This document shows, piece by piece, positions 46,052 to 55,545 of a stretch of DNA of 64,000 nt (its first letter is position 1; each line of letters starts with the position of its first letter). The position numbers and the translations under genes were made by a program. This DNA comes from Pezicula radicicola (lineage: Eukaryota; Ascomycota; Leotiomycetes; Helotiales; Dermateaceae), in NCBI GenBank assembly GCA_003008705.1, contig PDUO01000030.1:392982-456981 (forward strand), given 5' to 3'. The notes under the pieces are model-generated. The model made no database searches. It was not told the origin of the DNA and saw only the letters and a program-made list of their open reading frames with translations.

Positions 46052-47966
46052 TTATTTGTGTTAGGAAGAACATAGGTCCGATTGAAAATTGAGCGCTTAG
46101 GCTCAAAGGAACTCTGCACTGCGAACTTCTTGGTATTTGATTCATGTATCGTTTTTATGCAACTAAAATTAAGAATAATATGATATGACAACGTTTCCTT
46201 CAGCTAGGGCTATTTTCAAAGAGTACATTTAATCCTAATATGTATGTTTCAGAATAGCTTCTGTTTCATAAATATGGATAAAATATAGCTACCACTGGTC
46301 CAACAAGTGAGTTTATGACTACATTAAGCGAACAGCTCTTCAACACTTAAGTCAAGTAATGGCGAAGTTGTTGCGATGCCTGTTGGAATATTCCTGGGGC
46401 AAGAGTGCCCGTTCTCGACTTTGTACGGCTGGATTGAAAATGGAAAATTGTAGGCTGTCTGTGATGGAAAAAGAGGAAGTCAAGGAGAAGTTGTCTGGGC
46501 GTGAGAAGGGTCAGAAGGCTACCTGAATCATTTGTACTGAGAATGCTATGTACTTTCGTCGGGCGAACATGAATACCTAGGTTAAAGGAGTAGTAGGGTA
46601 GCTTGGGGAACAGTTCACACTGTAGTAGTCAGAACATGCCACTGAGATAGAGAAAAAAGACATCAAGAACAGCTGAAATTGCTAACAGATACCAAGGCAT
46701 TATCAAGTAATTTTCTTTCTCTTGTGCTTTGCATGAAGTTAGTAATCTGGCTGCTATTGCTCAGTGCTAATCGCCCTCGGCTCACCTTTGGCTCAGTGTA
46801 CACACTTCACTAGCCTGAGCAGCCTGAGCAGCCTGAGCAATATTCCTGACATTATCACGGCCTTTAATTTCATTCTCGTCAGGTTTTAACAGCGATGCTC
46901 AAGGACGCTAAACAAGTTTCACCCGAAAATGGACACTTTCCAAAACATATCTAATGCATTGCTTACGGTGTAAGTTGACTCAATATGAAATGCTCCTCCT
47001 ACGAAGTAGCGCAGTTTCAGTAGCAGAAGTATCTCTATTTACTGTAGTCAGCTAATGTGCTGGGATGAGATACTCGTCCGCTGATCGACCTTAGATGTTT
47101 CATACTAAAAGAGTGTGCTGCAAGGAATTTTCAGTAACGAATGTAAGAGTCTTCCAACTCTATAAAGAGTTCTAAACTTAGAAGGTACAAAAACAACAGT
47201 TATATTTAAAATTAAAATTCTCTAGCTATGCTGGCTCTTAACTCTATATGCACCGCTAGTTGTTTGACTAGCATATCTAGTTCGTTGCCTATAATTAGAG
47301 TATCAATTGAGAGATTCTCGTATCTGGGAATATCACGGAGAGAAATAGAATGAAGTGCTTGAAGCCTTGGTTAAGGCCTGCAAGGGAAAGTCTACTTTAG
47401 TCGTATACGTAGCGAAGTTCTATTATGTGGTACGTTAGCTTTTGTTACAATTTATCAGCTGGGTGTAAATGAACCTCTATTTACCTCGCTTAATGTTGGA
47501 AGGGATTTGCTACGCCAGTTAAAACACTTAGAATTAAAAGACTTATTCTATGATAATTGAAATCTAGAACTAGTGACATGGAACGAATACAACTTTCTCT
47601 CTAAATCAAACAACCCTAGCTAATAGAGAGTTGTGAATCCGATTTCCTAATGGGCAAGGACGAAAGAGAGAAGAAAAGAAGAAGAAAAAGTTCATTTTCA
47701 CTTCTCTTGTCAAACGACTTTACTCTATCACTCTTGTAGAACTGAAGATAATTTTATATTCTGTTCTGTACTTCCCACTCGTTCTTAACAACTAGGCCCT
47801 TAAACTTTACCTATCTCCAATCTATGATTAAGGAAGTGAATTGACCAAATGTTACCAATCATGTTAGGTATACCAGGTACCATTTAATTGATAAAAAGAA
47901 TAATACATTGAACAATACACTCTTGCTAATATTTCTTAAATTTTACATTTGTTTACTTAAGTTCAG
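46052..47966. other. Intergenic, no gene seen
   Basis: 1.9 kb AT-rich, without supported exons. A 9-bp AGCCTGAGC unit is repeated three times at 46812-46838. Confidence 0.5.
46812..46838. repeat. (AGCCTGAGC)3 tandem repeat
   Basis: Three perfect 9-bp units. Confidence 0.85.
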
Positions 47967-48835
47967 TCAGGCAAAGGGTAGTTCCTTAGGTACCCCATAA
48001 TCATCACAGCTAGCAAACCTCCACGCTCCTTTCAACTGGGGGACATATACCCATCGAAAGATTTGATGAACAAACCATGGGAACGGAGGAAATCTCACCC
48101 CATGGATTCCAGACTCGTATGTGGTATCCGAATTCGTCATTAAGAACGGCACTTCACGGACCTGATAAAGTGCATTAATATTAGTCAACTTCATGAGGAA
48201 GATGGGTTTGGCTTACTCTATCAGCAACTTTCTTAGAGTGTTGAGCCATCGTTTTGCCTAACAAATTCCAGTCAATCCCGTCATCCTTCTCGAGACTCTC
48301 AAGTAGCACAATCTCATTGTTCAAATGCGATTCCAGCCTCGGCCCAAAATCATCAATAATCTGGTTCAACTTCTCGCCGTCGTAATCTTGCCCATTATCC
48401 TTCACGCCACTAACAAATTCATCAAATGCCAAGAACCCAGGCAGAAAACTCTCATGCTCATCATGATTTTTCGCGGCGACTCCTTTCTCCTGACATTGTT
48501 CCTCGAGAAGTGGAAAATATACGGTCTCTTCGGTCATGTGGTGCGAGTGAAGAGTGCAAGACCAAGCATCACAATACAGCATGAAGTCGGCAATGTCTTT
48601 TGGGTCCTTGATATTGGGCGCCTGGAGATAGATACAGTTCAGTCCTCGGAAAAGGATGTTGTGGATCAGTGCCATCTCAGAGGCATTTCGTGATGCTCCC
48701 GATTCGGGTTTGCCCTAGGCTCTGTTAGAGGTGTTTTGCATACAATAGACAATCAGATCAAATCACATTCAAAGCAGCTCGGGGAGTAGAAAGGAGTTTG
48801 AATGGACCGTCGGCCCACTTCTTATCAGCTGACAT
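47967..48835 (-). CDS. Hemerythrin-like HHE-domain protein
   Basis: Exons 48835-48767, 48714-48217 and 48161-47967 give 253 aa in phase. The start MSADKKWADGPFKLLSTPR, then GKPESGASRNASEMALIHN, matches the usual N-terminus of the fungal family. Metal-ligand histidines are seen in ALIHN, LHSHHMTEETVYFPLLEE, 'KNHDEHESFLPG' and 'LESHLNNEIVLLESL', the four-helix HHE cation-binding pattern; a C-terminal segment 'FPPFPWFVHQIFRWVYVPQLK' is also typical. The protein is cytosolic and binds iron or other cations; its physiological role in fungi is not defined. The first donor (GTGATT) is weak, so the exon 1-2 junction is less certain than the rest. It borders the RiPP-like cluster but I see no reason to include it. 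Confidence 0.85.
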
Positions 48836-50007
48836 AATGATGTGCGTGGGGAACAAGGAAAGACAACTTTGAAGAGGATGGCGCACGATATTGAATATAC
48901 TTTGTAGATGAGTATGTATGTAGTAGACATATAACTCCCAATGAAGCGGCTGGTATTATAAATTATTTTGTTTAAAAAATGAGGAGGTCATCACCTGATT
49001 TCTCGCCTGACCATCTAAAGTGAGTTGCAAATGATAGCGGCGTGATTGGTGGAGACTTCTGTTTCTCGCCACCGATTAATGATTACATCGCCGAATAAGC
49101 CGGCACTTGGAGCGATCGAGACTCTTAAAGTACAGGCTATTCCGACCGCCTTCAGACTCACCTGCTCTGCATCTTGTGGCCTGACCATTTGGTACTCACC
49201 TTATCACCCTCACTTAGCGATACTAACCCTAACTCGCCGCATAAAACTAATAAAAGTAGCCTCCCGTCCTCAACAGAGATGGATACCGTTGAGGTTAGGA
49301 TTACATATTTTAAGTTTTAAAATAATGCACTTATCCTATAGTTTTTTGCTACAGTACTAATACGCCAAATGCCTGAACTACTACCCTAACCAATTTGGAT
49401 GGCAAGGTAGTCGGAATGGTTACTTGTCTTAGGTGTTTAAAGCAATAGAAAAATGCTGGATAGCTTGAATATCATACTTTCTATAAAGGACGGGGCGGGG
49501 TGCTCGCTTCCTAACTTGGATTAAGTACGGAAGACTTGATGACACCCATGAAGCCCCGAGGAGAGGCAACTATATTGAGGTAAGTACAGGAACCAATCTA
49601 ACAGACAACGTAGTCTGTTGACAAAAAAGCGCATTTAAACGATGATGATTTAATTTTCAACAGGAATGCATACCGACTCTAGATATACAACCATCAAAGC
49701 TTGTCCAACATAATGATTGTATGTAGTATCCCCGCAAATCCGTCAAAATCCACAGCCAAAAACATACCAAAACCATACCGTCAAAACTTGTCCAATATAA
49801 TGATTGTATGCAATATCTCCGTAAAACCGTCAAAACCCACCTCCAACCCCATTCCACTTCACGTCGAACAACGTCGGGGCCCACCTTAAATGCGCTATTA
49901 ATACACATAGATGGAAGGGGTGAGTATCACTAACAGGACTGAAGCTATGGCTAGACCTTGAGCAAAGTTTTGCAACATAAGCTGGTGTTGAGAAGTGGTT
50001 TTCACTT
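48836..50007. other. Intergenic with an 87-bp direct duplication
   Basis: No supported gene between the hemerythrin-like gene and the peptide precursor. It contains two diverged 67-bp direct copies (49691-49757 and 49778-49844) and, earlier, short CCTAACC-like tracts near 49215. Confidence 0.5.
49691..49844. repeat. Two direct repeats with 87-bp period
   Basis: Copies at 49691-49757 and 49778-49844 share the pattern CC(A/G)TCAAA(G/A)CTTGTCC and TAATGATTGTATG and differ almost only by C/T and G/A transitions, as expected after mild RIP. On the minus strand the period equals 29 codons and stays open in one frame. Confidence 0.65.
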
Positions 50008-50883
50008 CTAACACTATATTAAGAGTTAAATATGGCAGTTTAGACAGGGGTGTGTTACTCACACTGAATATATAAGAGATTAGTTGTCAAAGTCCGCTAA
50101 ATTAATGACGTCGCAGTTCGGCTTAACTGGGTACTTACTCTAACAAAATGAATTAGTTGAGTATAACTAGGCGAACACCTTTTTTACTTACTCTGTATTG
50201 AAGTATAGTCAGCATAAAGCAAGGCAAATCAAGGGGTATGGGAATACACTCACGCTATAAAGCGCTGTTAATAACGCTACGAATTTAAGCTAAGGTCATC
50301 ACATTTTACTTACTCTGCGCGTTGTATGAGCGGCGTACTACAGCTTTATACAGTTGGTTGACTTACACTGTAAACGTCGAGTGTCAGAATACATAACAAT
50401 TCGCCAAAAATGCTAGGGTAGTTACATACGCTACGGAAATAACTCATTTTAGTTCTAGGAGCTCTTGTTCTTTCTAAGTCTTTTTATAACTCTGATATTT
50501 AACACTTACCCTGAGATACATATTAGCAATTTCTTGACCCGTCAACGTAGCTTAACCTTAGGCTTACTCTGTGTTTTGTAAGTAAGTTGATATTTGATTG
50601 ATTAGATTATAAAGGTAAGGATAGGCGAATAACCCACACTGATTGGATGTGAAATCAGCATCATGATATCGAAGTAGAATGAATTATAGAGGGTGCACTT
50701 ACTCTTCACATTGTTGCAACTTGTAATACAAAGCACTCTTAGTATTTAAAGTATATTATGTCGGGTTATACGTACAGCAGCCCAATCTTCATCGACTTCC
50801 GCCCAAGCAGGGCGCGAGTCTGACGACAAAGAAGAAACAGTCAGGAAGAATGCCACGCCTATGAAAAATTGCGCGAGACGCAT
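50008..50883 (-). CDS. Secreted RiPP-like precursor peptide with ten single-nucleotide exons
   Basis: Thirteen exons: 50883-50776, 50719-50703, then one base each at 50638, 50568, 50510, 50430, 50367, 50314, 50254, 50192, 50139 and 50063, then 50013-50008 (TGT TAG). The coding total is 141 nt, or 46 aa. Exon 1 encodes a signal peptide (MRLAQFFIGVAFFLTVSSLS) and an acidic linker ending AWAEVDEDWAA, with a plausible cleavage after AWA. Exon 2 adds LQQCE plus GA; the single bases T,A,G,C,T,A,C,A,A,T complete D, S, Y, N, and the last exon gives Cys-stop. All twelve introns are 49-79 nt with GTRNGY-type donors, branch-like CTRAY sequences and AG acceptors, YAG in all but the first (ACAAG). It is divergent from a UstYa gene, which supports a RiPP precursor with C-terminal core CEDSYNC. 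An alternative first acceptor is discussed in the findings. Confidence 0.75.
50063..50638 (-). other. Array of ten 1-nt exons separated by short introns
   Basis: On the minus strand each junction reads YAG-N-GTRNGY with exactly one base between acceptor and next donor: CAG-T-GTGGGT, CAG-A-GTAAGC, CAG-G-GTAAGT, TAG-C-GTATGT, CAG-T-GTAAGT, CAG-A-GTAAGT, TAG-C-GTGAGT, CAG-A-GTAAGT, TAG-A-GTAAGT and CAG-T-GTGAGT. Intron lengths from the one before the array to the one after it are 64, 69, 57, 79, 62, 52, 59, 61, 52, 75 and 49 nt. Ten consecutive spacings of one cannot be chance. Confidence 0.85.
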
Positions 50884-51286
50884 TTTTGCTGTGACGAGGA
50901 ATGTTAATAAAGCAATAAAATCTGTAAATGTATGTAGGTTTCAGCAATGATGAATGCTCACAACCAAGAGAATTTAGATTCTAGAGAAGCGGCTGCAGCC
51001 TTTAAACCAGTGCGTGAGATTTAGTTCCACATTTTGAGACAGACATAAACAGTTTTGTTGCTGAAGCCATTTCGTTTCGTCCTTCCATACTTAGTCAGCT
51101 CGAGTCGCCCTTCCAATTTCGCATTGGCATTAGTGGGTAGAGTGACGTGGGAGGCATTAAGCGAGTCGCCGACGTCTAGTAACCATTGAAAGGCCAAGTA
51201 CTTTGTAAATGGAGGGTTTGGTTCTTTTTCATGCAACGAAGTGTTTGTTGAGCCGATATTGTCTTTCCCTCCGTATTTCAGGCAAA
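50884..51286. promoter_or_regulatory. Divergent promoter, peptide precursor / UstYa gene
   Basis: 403 bp shared by the two divergent cluster genes. Visible elements: TTTAAA at 51001, an AGCGGCTGCAGCC tract at 50989-51001, and TATTTCAG just before the UstYa ATG that could be the end of a 5'-UTR intron. Co-expression of precursor and oxidase is the expected consequence. Confidence 0.5.
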
Positions 51287-52426
51287 ATGTCCTGGATTCC
51301 TCAACTTCAGTATCGTCGTGTTGCATCGGATGAAGGTGACAGCAAGAAACAGAATGAGAATGAAGGAGAGACCCCTTTGCTTGAGGGAGTTGAGGGTCAT
51401 CATCAAGCAGAGAAGTCATATAAATCCTATTTGAAAACTGCTTTGCCCTGGGTCCTATCCACGTTTCTCTTATGTGTGATACTTCTTTGGTCTTTTCGGT
51501 CAGATTGCAACTGTCGTGGAACATTGGCAACGTTTGAGTCTGGCTTCAACACTGATCTCGGTAGGGAATTCAATTTCTTTACTGTAATATCCTCTACGAA
51601 CTCTTCTTGCTAATCAATAGCTTTCAGAGTCAGCGAAATCGGAAATCGAAATTGTTCAGACGCGTTTTTATGGGGCCATCAACTACGATCAAAATGGTAC
51701 TTTCTATATCACAAAGTCCCCGGACGAACCTCCATATGTTGGGCATCCATCAAAGGAAATTGATAAGGCATGGTACGATCTATTAAACTGTTAAGTAACT
51801 ACCTTCCCCTACTGCAAGCTGCTCTCAAATTGACATTTAGTTCATAGATAGATACGTGGCTTTAACAGATGCCGAAGCTTTCGAGATTGAGAACCCGGAT
51901 TACTGGGGGCCCAAAGATCACGGGTCCTTTTGGGCATCGTAAGTCCATTGCACCACTTTCAGTTGAATCATCTACTTACGGAGATAGTCCTGATGTTTTG
52001 CATACATTACACTGTGTGGTAAGATATCTTTGTCGTTCGCTTTCGTCATGAAACTAAATTTAGAATCAGAACTATCTCCGAAAGTCGTTCAACACAGAGT
52101 ATTACCCTAATATTCTCGTCGACAAAGTCCACCAGCCTACTCATCGGATGCATATAGGTGAGTTTTGCTATACATTCAAACATCTCCCGTCTAACCTTCT
52201 TTGAGACCATTGCCTGGAGATGATACGGCAAAACATACAATGCCACGGCGATCTCACACCAATACCACGGCCTTTCAGAGGAGGTGCAGGATGGCTTGCA
52301 GATGGGAATCGAGCTCACACATGTCGCAACTTTCGCCGCATTCCGCAGTGGACGAAGCTGAGATGGGATACCGATAGATTAGAAACTGAGAATCCTTACA
52401 AATCGTCGAATGTGGGTACTAACTGA
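51287..52426 (+). CDS. UstYa-like (DUF3328) oxidase, RiPP-associated
   Basis: Exons 51287-51560, 51628-51789, 51848-51938, 51988-52018, 52064-52157 and 52206-52426 join in phase to 290 aa. A cytosolic N-terminus (MSWIPQLQYRRVASDEGDS) is followed by one membrane helix (LPWVLSTFLLCVILLWSF) and a lumenal domain with both DUF3328 signatures: 'DVLHTLHCV' (HxxHC) and 'HRMHIDHCLEMIRQNIQC' (HxxHC), with YYP between them. UstYa proteins are membrane oxidases that hydroxylate or cyclise ribosomal peptides (ustiloxin, asperipin, phomopsin, cyclochlorotine routes). It is divergent from the precursor gene. The GTTAAG donor (51790) and GAG acceptor (52205) are non-ideal, but reading frame and family fit support them. 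Confidence 0.9.
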
Positions 52427-52817
52427 AGAACTAAAGTCATGATTGATTATTGGAGCAATGTATATGGCATTATAATAATTAGTAAGGTCATTAGACATAG
52501 AAAATTTCACAAGTAGCCAGGAACAGTGGTACGTAGTATGATGATTTTTGTATATAATTCCCGTGTTGGCTGGTTAAATTCTAGAAAACATCATTTTCCC
52601 TCGTTGCAAGCAATCTACCTTCAAAGTCATAAGACTGGCATTGGCAGGAAACGTGACAGCGAATGATAATGAATGTGAGAACACCAAAAAGCGAATCAAT
52701 CCGGTGATGTACTGCATTTGATAAATTGTAAAAGCTGCAATATTTACTCTTAGTGGTAGTTTGCAATATTATAGGTGGTGATGTTCTTACTTGTAGAGTA
52801 TGCAAATTAATCCAAGG
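52427..52817. other. Intergenic, no gene seen
   Basis: 391 bp between convergent 3' ends of the two UstYa-like genes. Confidence 0.5.
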
Positions 52818-53415
52818 TCAGACAACTTTACAGGTAAGGAATCCTGGATTGATTGTGGAGTGTATCATGTCCAAGTGCTCTGGCCTTCTTTCAGCAAAGA
52901 GCACCAACATTTTGGAGCAGTGCAATGTGTGGTCCAAATTTGTGATCAAGTTATCTCGTGGGGCTCCATTGAGTAAAGCCCTCTGCAGCTTCTGCCATAG
53001 CATGAGGCAATGAAACATGTGATCTCTTGCTGTTCCATAGTACTCATCGAGCTCCATCATCTCCTCAAGGGTCAACACCTCTTTCCCGGATAAGTCTCGG
53101 TATCCCTGCCAAGTTGGAGTGCTTTTGTACTCCACTAGTAGATCGTGGTCGATACAAGGCTTGGGAGTCCAGCCGATCAGCAAAGGATCAAACTCACATC
53201 CCAATGCCCGAGCCTCAGCTGACGAGTTGCCGCACGTAAGAATTTGGGAATACTCTGCTGTATTGCTTGCAAGACCGTGTGATATGTGATAAACTGTGAT
53301 GGCAAGGATCCAAACAATGGAAGTACAAGTAATGCTAATCAGGTGCCCATGTCGGTGACCGTGAGTGTAATGGCTGATGGCTGTACCAGTCTTTAGCTGA
53401 TTTTTGAAAGTTCAT
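52818..53415 (-). CDS. Second UstYa/UstYb-like (DUF3328) protein, N-terminus unresolved
   Basis: From about 53340 down to 52818 one frame is open: a membrane helix (TSIVWILAITVYHISHG), then SSAEARALGCEFDPLLIGWT, PKPCIDHDLLVEY, 'ARDHMFHCLMLWQKLQRAL', 'NLDHTLHCSKMLVLF' and FLTCKVV at the end. HMFHC and HTLHC are the two DUF3328 histidine-cysteine motifs. No ATG lies in that frame. A fitting start (ATG 53415, MNFQKSAKDW) lies in another frame; an intron 53386-53335 (GTACAG...GATTAG) would join them into 181 aa, or a one-base frameshift has occurred, since the other frame also carries a family-like segment before the helix. It probably works with the neighbouring UstYa on the same peptide. Confidence 0.72.
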
Positions 53416-53443
53416 AAATCGAATATCACAAACTGTCGACTCA

Positions 53444-54369
53444 TTGCCGGCACAATCTAGGAAGAAAATAAGGGATGCCTTCCGGGGATTGAGGCAGCCT
53501 ACTCCTTGCAGACGCAATAGCATACCTTCACAAGAAGCGTTACGAGCAATCTGCAGAACGACGAGTGTTGAATTGCCCGCCTCACTTACGGCGGTCTATG
53601 CTGAGTGGCGACGACACCCCCATTCATTTTTGACGTCCCATGGGTTCAAAGTAGACAGCGGAGATTTATCCCACATGTACAGAGAAATGAAGAAATTGGA
53701 GACGAAACGGAAGTCGGACACAGTAATCTGGAGATATTTTACTCTCTTTTTTCATGACCTGATGCAATTAATTGGAGGTGGAAGAACGTATTTAGTGCAG
53801 AAACTTCAACATAAGTTGATGGAGGCTATTGATAGCCCGGGGATGCTTCCGGAAGCTCCTAAGCACATTCAAGGAAATCTCAAACGATGGGCTAGTGCGG
53901 GGCTAAGATATCATAATATCACGACGAGGCTGGGAGATGGAGCCTTGATGCTTCTTCCGCAACAAGTAACGGATAATATGTGAGTTGGCACGTCTTTGGG
54001 GTGCGGGATTTGACTAACAGACATCGCTATAGTTGGGAAAATAGGTTACCTATGAAAGGTCCCTGCTTTGATACTGCAATAACACATCTTCTTGGATTGG
54101 GTATCTGTGATATCGCCAAGAATATCGGGGCTGACACGCTGGGATCAGAAGTTCGGAGGGTGGTATTGGAACCATTCCACCAACAGTCCTTAAACGGGCC
54201 AGTGGATTATGACATTTCTACCGACCGTCAAGTGCGAAATGGTAGGACTCATCCAGGTCCAACTACTGAGAACTATTCCGAGGTAGGACAATATAGGATC
54301 GCATTGCAAGACCCTATGCGTCGCGACACGACTGCATGGAAGTCGGCGAGGAAGTATGAGCCAGCTTAG
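53444..54369 (+). CDS. Unrecognised protein inside the RiPP-like cluster
   Basis: Two exons, up to 53979 and 54033-54369 (GTGAGT...CTATAG), give a frame of up to 290 residues. I do not recognise a domain. Conserved-looking stretches: TTSVELPASLTAVYAEWRRH, DTVIWRYFTLFFHDLMQLIG, NLKRWASAGLRYHNITTRLG and RLPMKGPCFDTAITHLLGLG. No signal peptide or membrane helix is visible, so it is probably cytosolic or nuclear. The 5' end is unresolved: the frame is open to 53444 but the first in-frame ATG is 53675, inside conserved-looking sequence. An upstream exon, if any, would overlap the UstYb-like gene on the other strand. It may be truncated. Confidence 0.5.
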
Positions 54370-54735
54370 CGAAGATATGACTAAATGATATCATTCGACT
54401 AGAGATAGGTTTGAGTTTCTTCATGAAAGATCTATTGGCAAGCTTAATTTGACGTGAATAAGATTTTAGGCATAGCCAAATTCAACTCTGTTGCTACGTC
54501 TAATGACTTGTCCGGGAATGTGATACTAGTAAGATCGAGAGACCAGTAAGCACGGAAATTTGTCATCACCTTGCAGGTCGCTGGTGATACCCCCGAAGGA
54601 TGGAGGAGAAATTGAAGATTCTATGGGCTCAGGATAAAGAGTCTGTTGGCTTGTAATTATCTTTCAAGAATTACATATAAATTTCACCTACGTTGAGCAA
54701 CGAGAAAATTGGTTTGAAGCAGCAGGGTCGGCACA
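54370..54735. other. Intergenic, promoter of the hydroxylase gene
   Basis: 366 bp, no exon seen. Confidence 0.45.
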
Positions 54736-55545
54736 ATGGCATTTGGTAAAGTACATATACTTACTGTTATGCTTGGCATTATGATTATTTTGTACCGGCG
54801 TTCTTCGTCCATTCTATGGGAACCTCATCATTCAGAGGCTCAACCATTTGTTCGAATTCTCAATTACGACCCGTTAATAATGCACATCGAAAACTTCATC
54901 TCATTAGAAGAAGCTGACTATCTTCTCAGACTTGGGTAAACAAATTATTCTTTATTCGAAAAGGCGAAGACTGATTTAAACAGTGAACCTCTGTTTCATC
55001 CATCCTCTCTTTTATCTGCGAATGGTACTTTACATATGTCATCGGATCGAACAAGCTCAACAGTTATTCCACCACCCCAAGATCCTACGATCAGTCAGAT
55101 TCTGGCAAGAGCGGCGGAAGTCCAGGGCTTTACAAGCCTAGACGAAGAATTCGAGGTTCAATTAACTCGCTACCACCGTGACCAAGGTGTTTTTCCACAC
55201 ACAGATTGGTTTGGGCTGGAACCTTTCATGGGGTGGGATCGTGTTACCACTTTTTTTGTGATATTGAAAGCAACTTGTGCGCAGTGTGGCACCCGCTTCC
55301 CTAAATTACGTATAAACTGTTCTGAGAAGGTTCCTAAGATAAGAGAAATAGTGGATTGTGACGATTCGGAGGGAATTACTGTGAAGGCCATCCCAGGAAG
55401 TGCTACGTTCTGGAGGAACCTCCACCTTGACGGAACCGGAGACGAGAGAACATTACACCTCGGGCTTCCACCCGAAGACGGCACAAAAGTTGGAATGAAC
55501 ATTTGGACTATTATTAAACCAGACTATATTAGCTACTTTTTTTAA
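54736..55545 (+). CDS. Membrane-anchored prolyl 4-hydroxylase-like 2OG-Fe(II) dioxygenase
   Basis: Exons 54736-54935 and 54984-55545 (GTAAAC...AACAG) encode 253 aa. One N-terminal membrane helix (VHILTVMLGIMIILY) precedes the catalytic domain. Motifs: VQLTRYHRDQGVFPHTDWFG holds the HxD iron ligands; the distal part 'IPGSATFWRNLHLDGTGD...TLHLGLPPEDGTKVGMNIW' holds the second His and the Lys that binds 2-oxoglutarate; a CxxC pair (CAQCGTRFP) is typical of the fungal branch. Such enzymes hydroxylate peptidyl proline or related residues and are found in several fungal peptide clusters. The predicted core has no proline, so another residue or another substrate would be needed. Confidence 0.87.

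Noticed and set aside
49657..49908. 83-codon minus-strand frame with an internal 29-residue repeat
   Set aside because: It coincides with the 87-bp DNA duplication and lies beyond the precursor's stop; the repeat explains the frame. Kept only as a finding on the DNA repeat.
50008..50883. Reading the precursor locus as a stwintron or twin-intron stack
   Set aside because: In stwintrons an internal intron splits the donor or acceptor of the outer one. Here every donor and acceptor is intact and separated from its neighbour by one coding base, so successive 1-nt exons describe it better.
51021..51530. 169-codon minus-strand open frame
   Set aside because: It lies opposite UstYa exon 1, whose plus-strand reading has the family motifs; this is a shadow frame.
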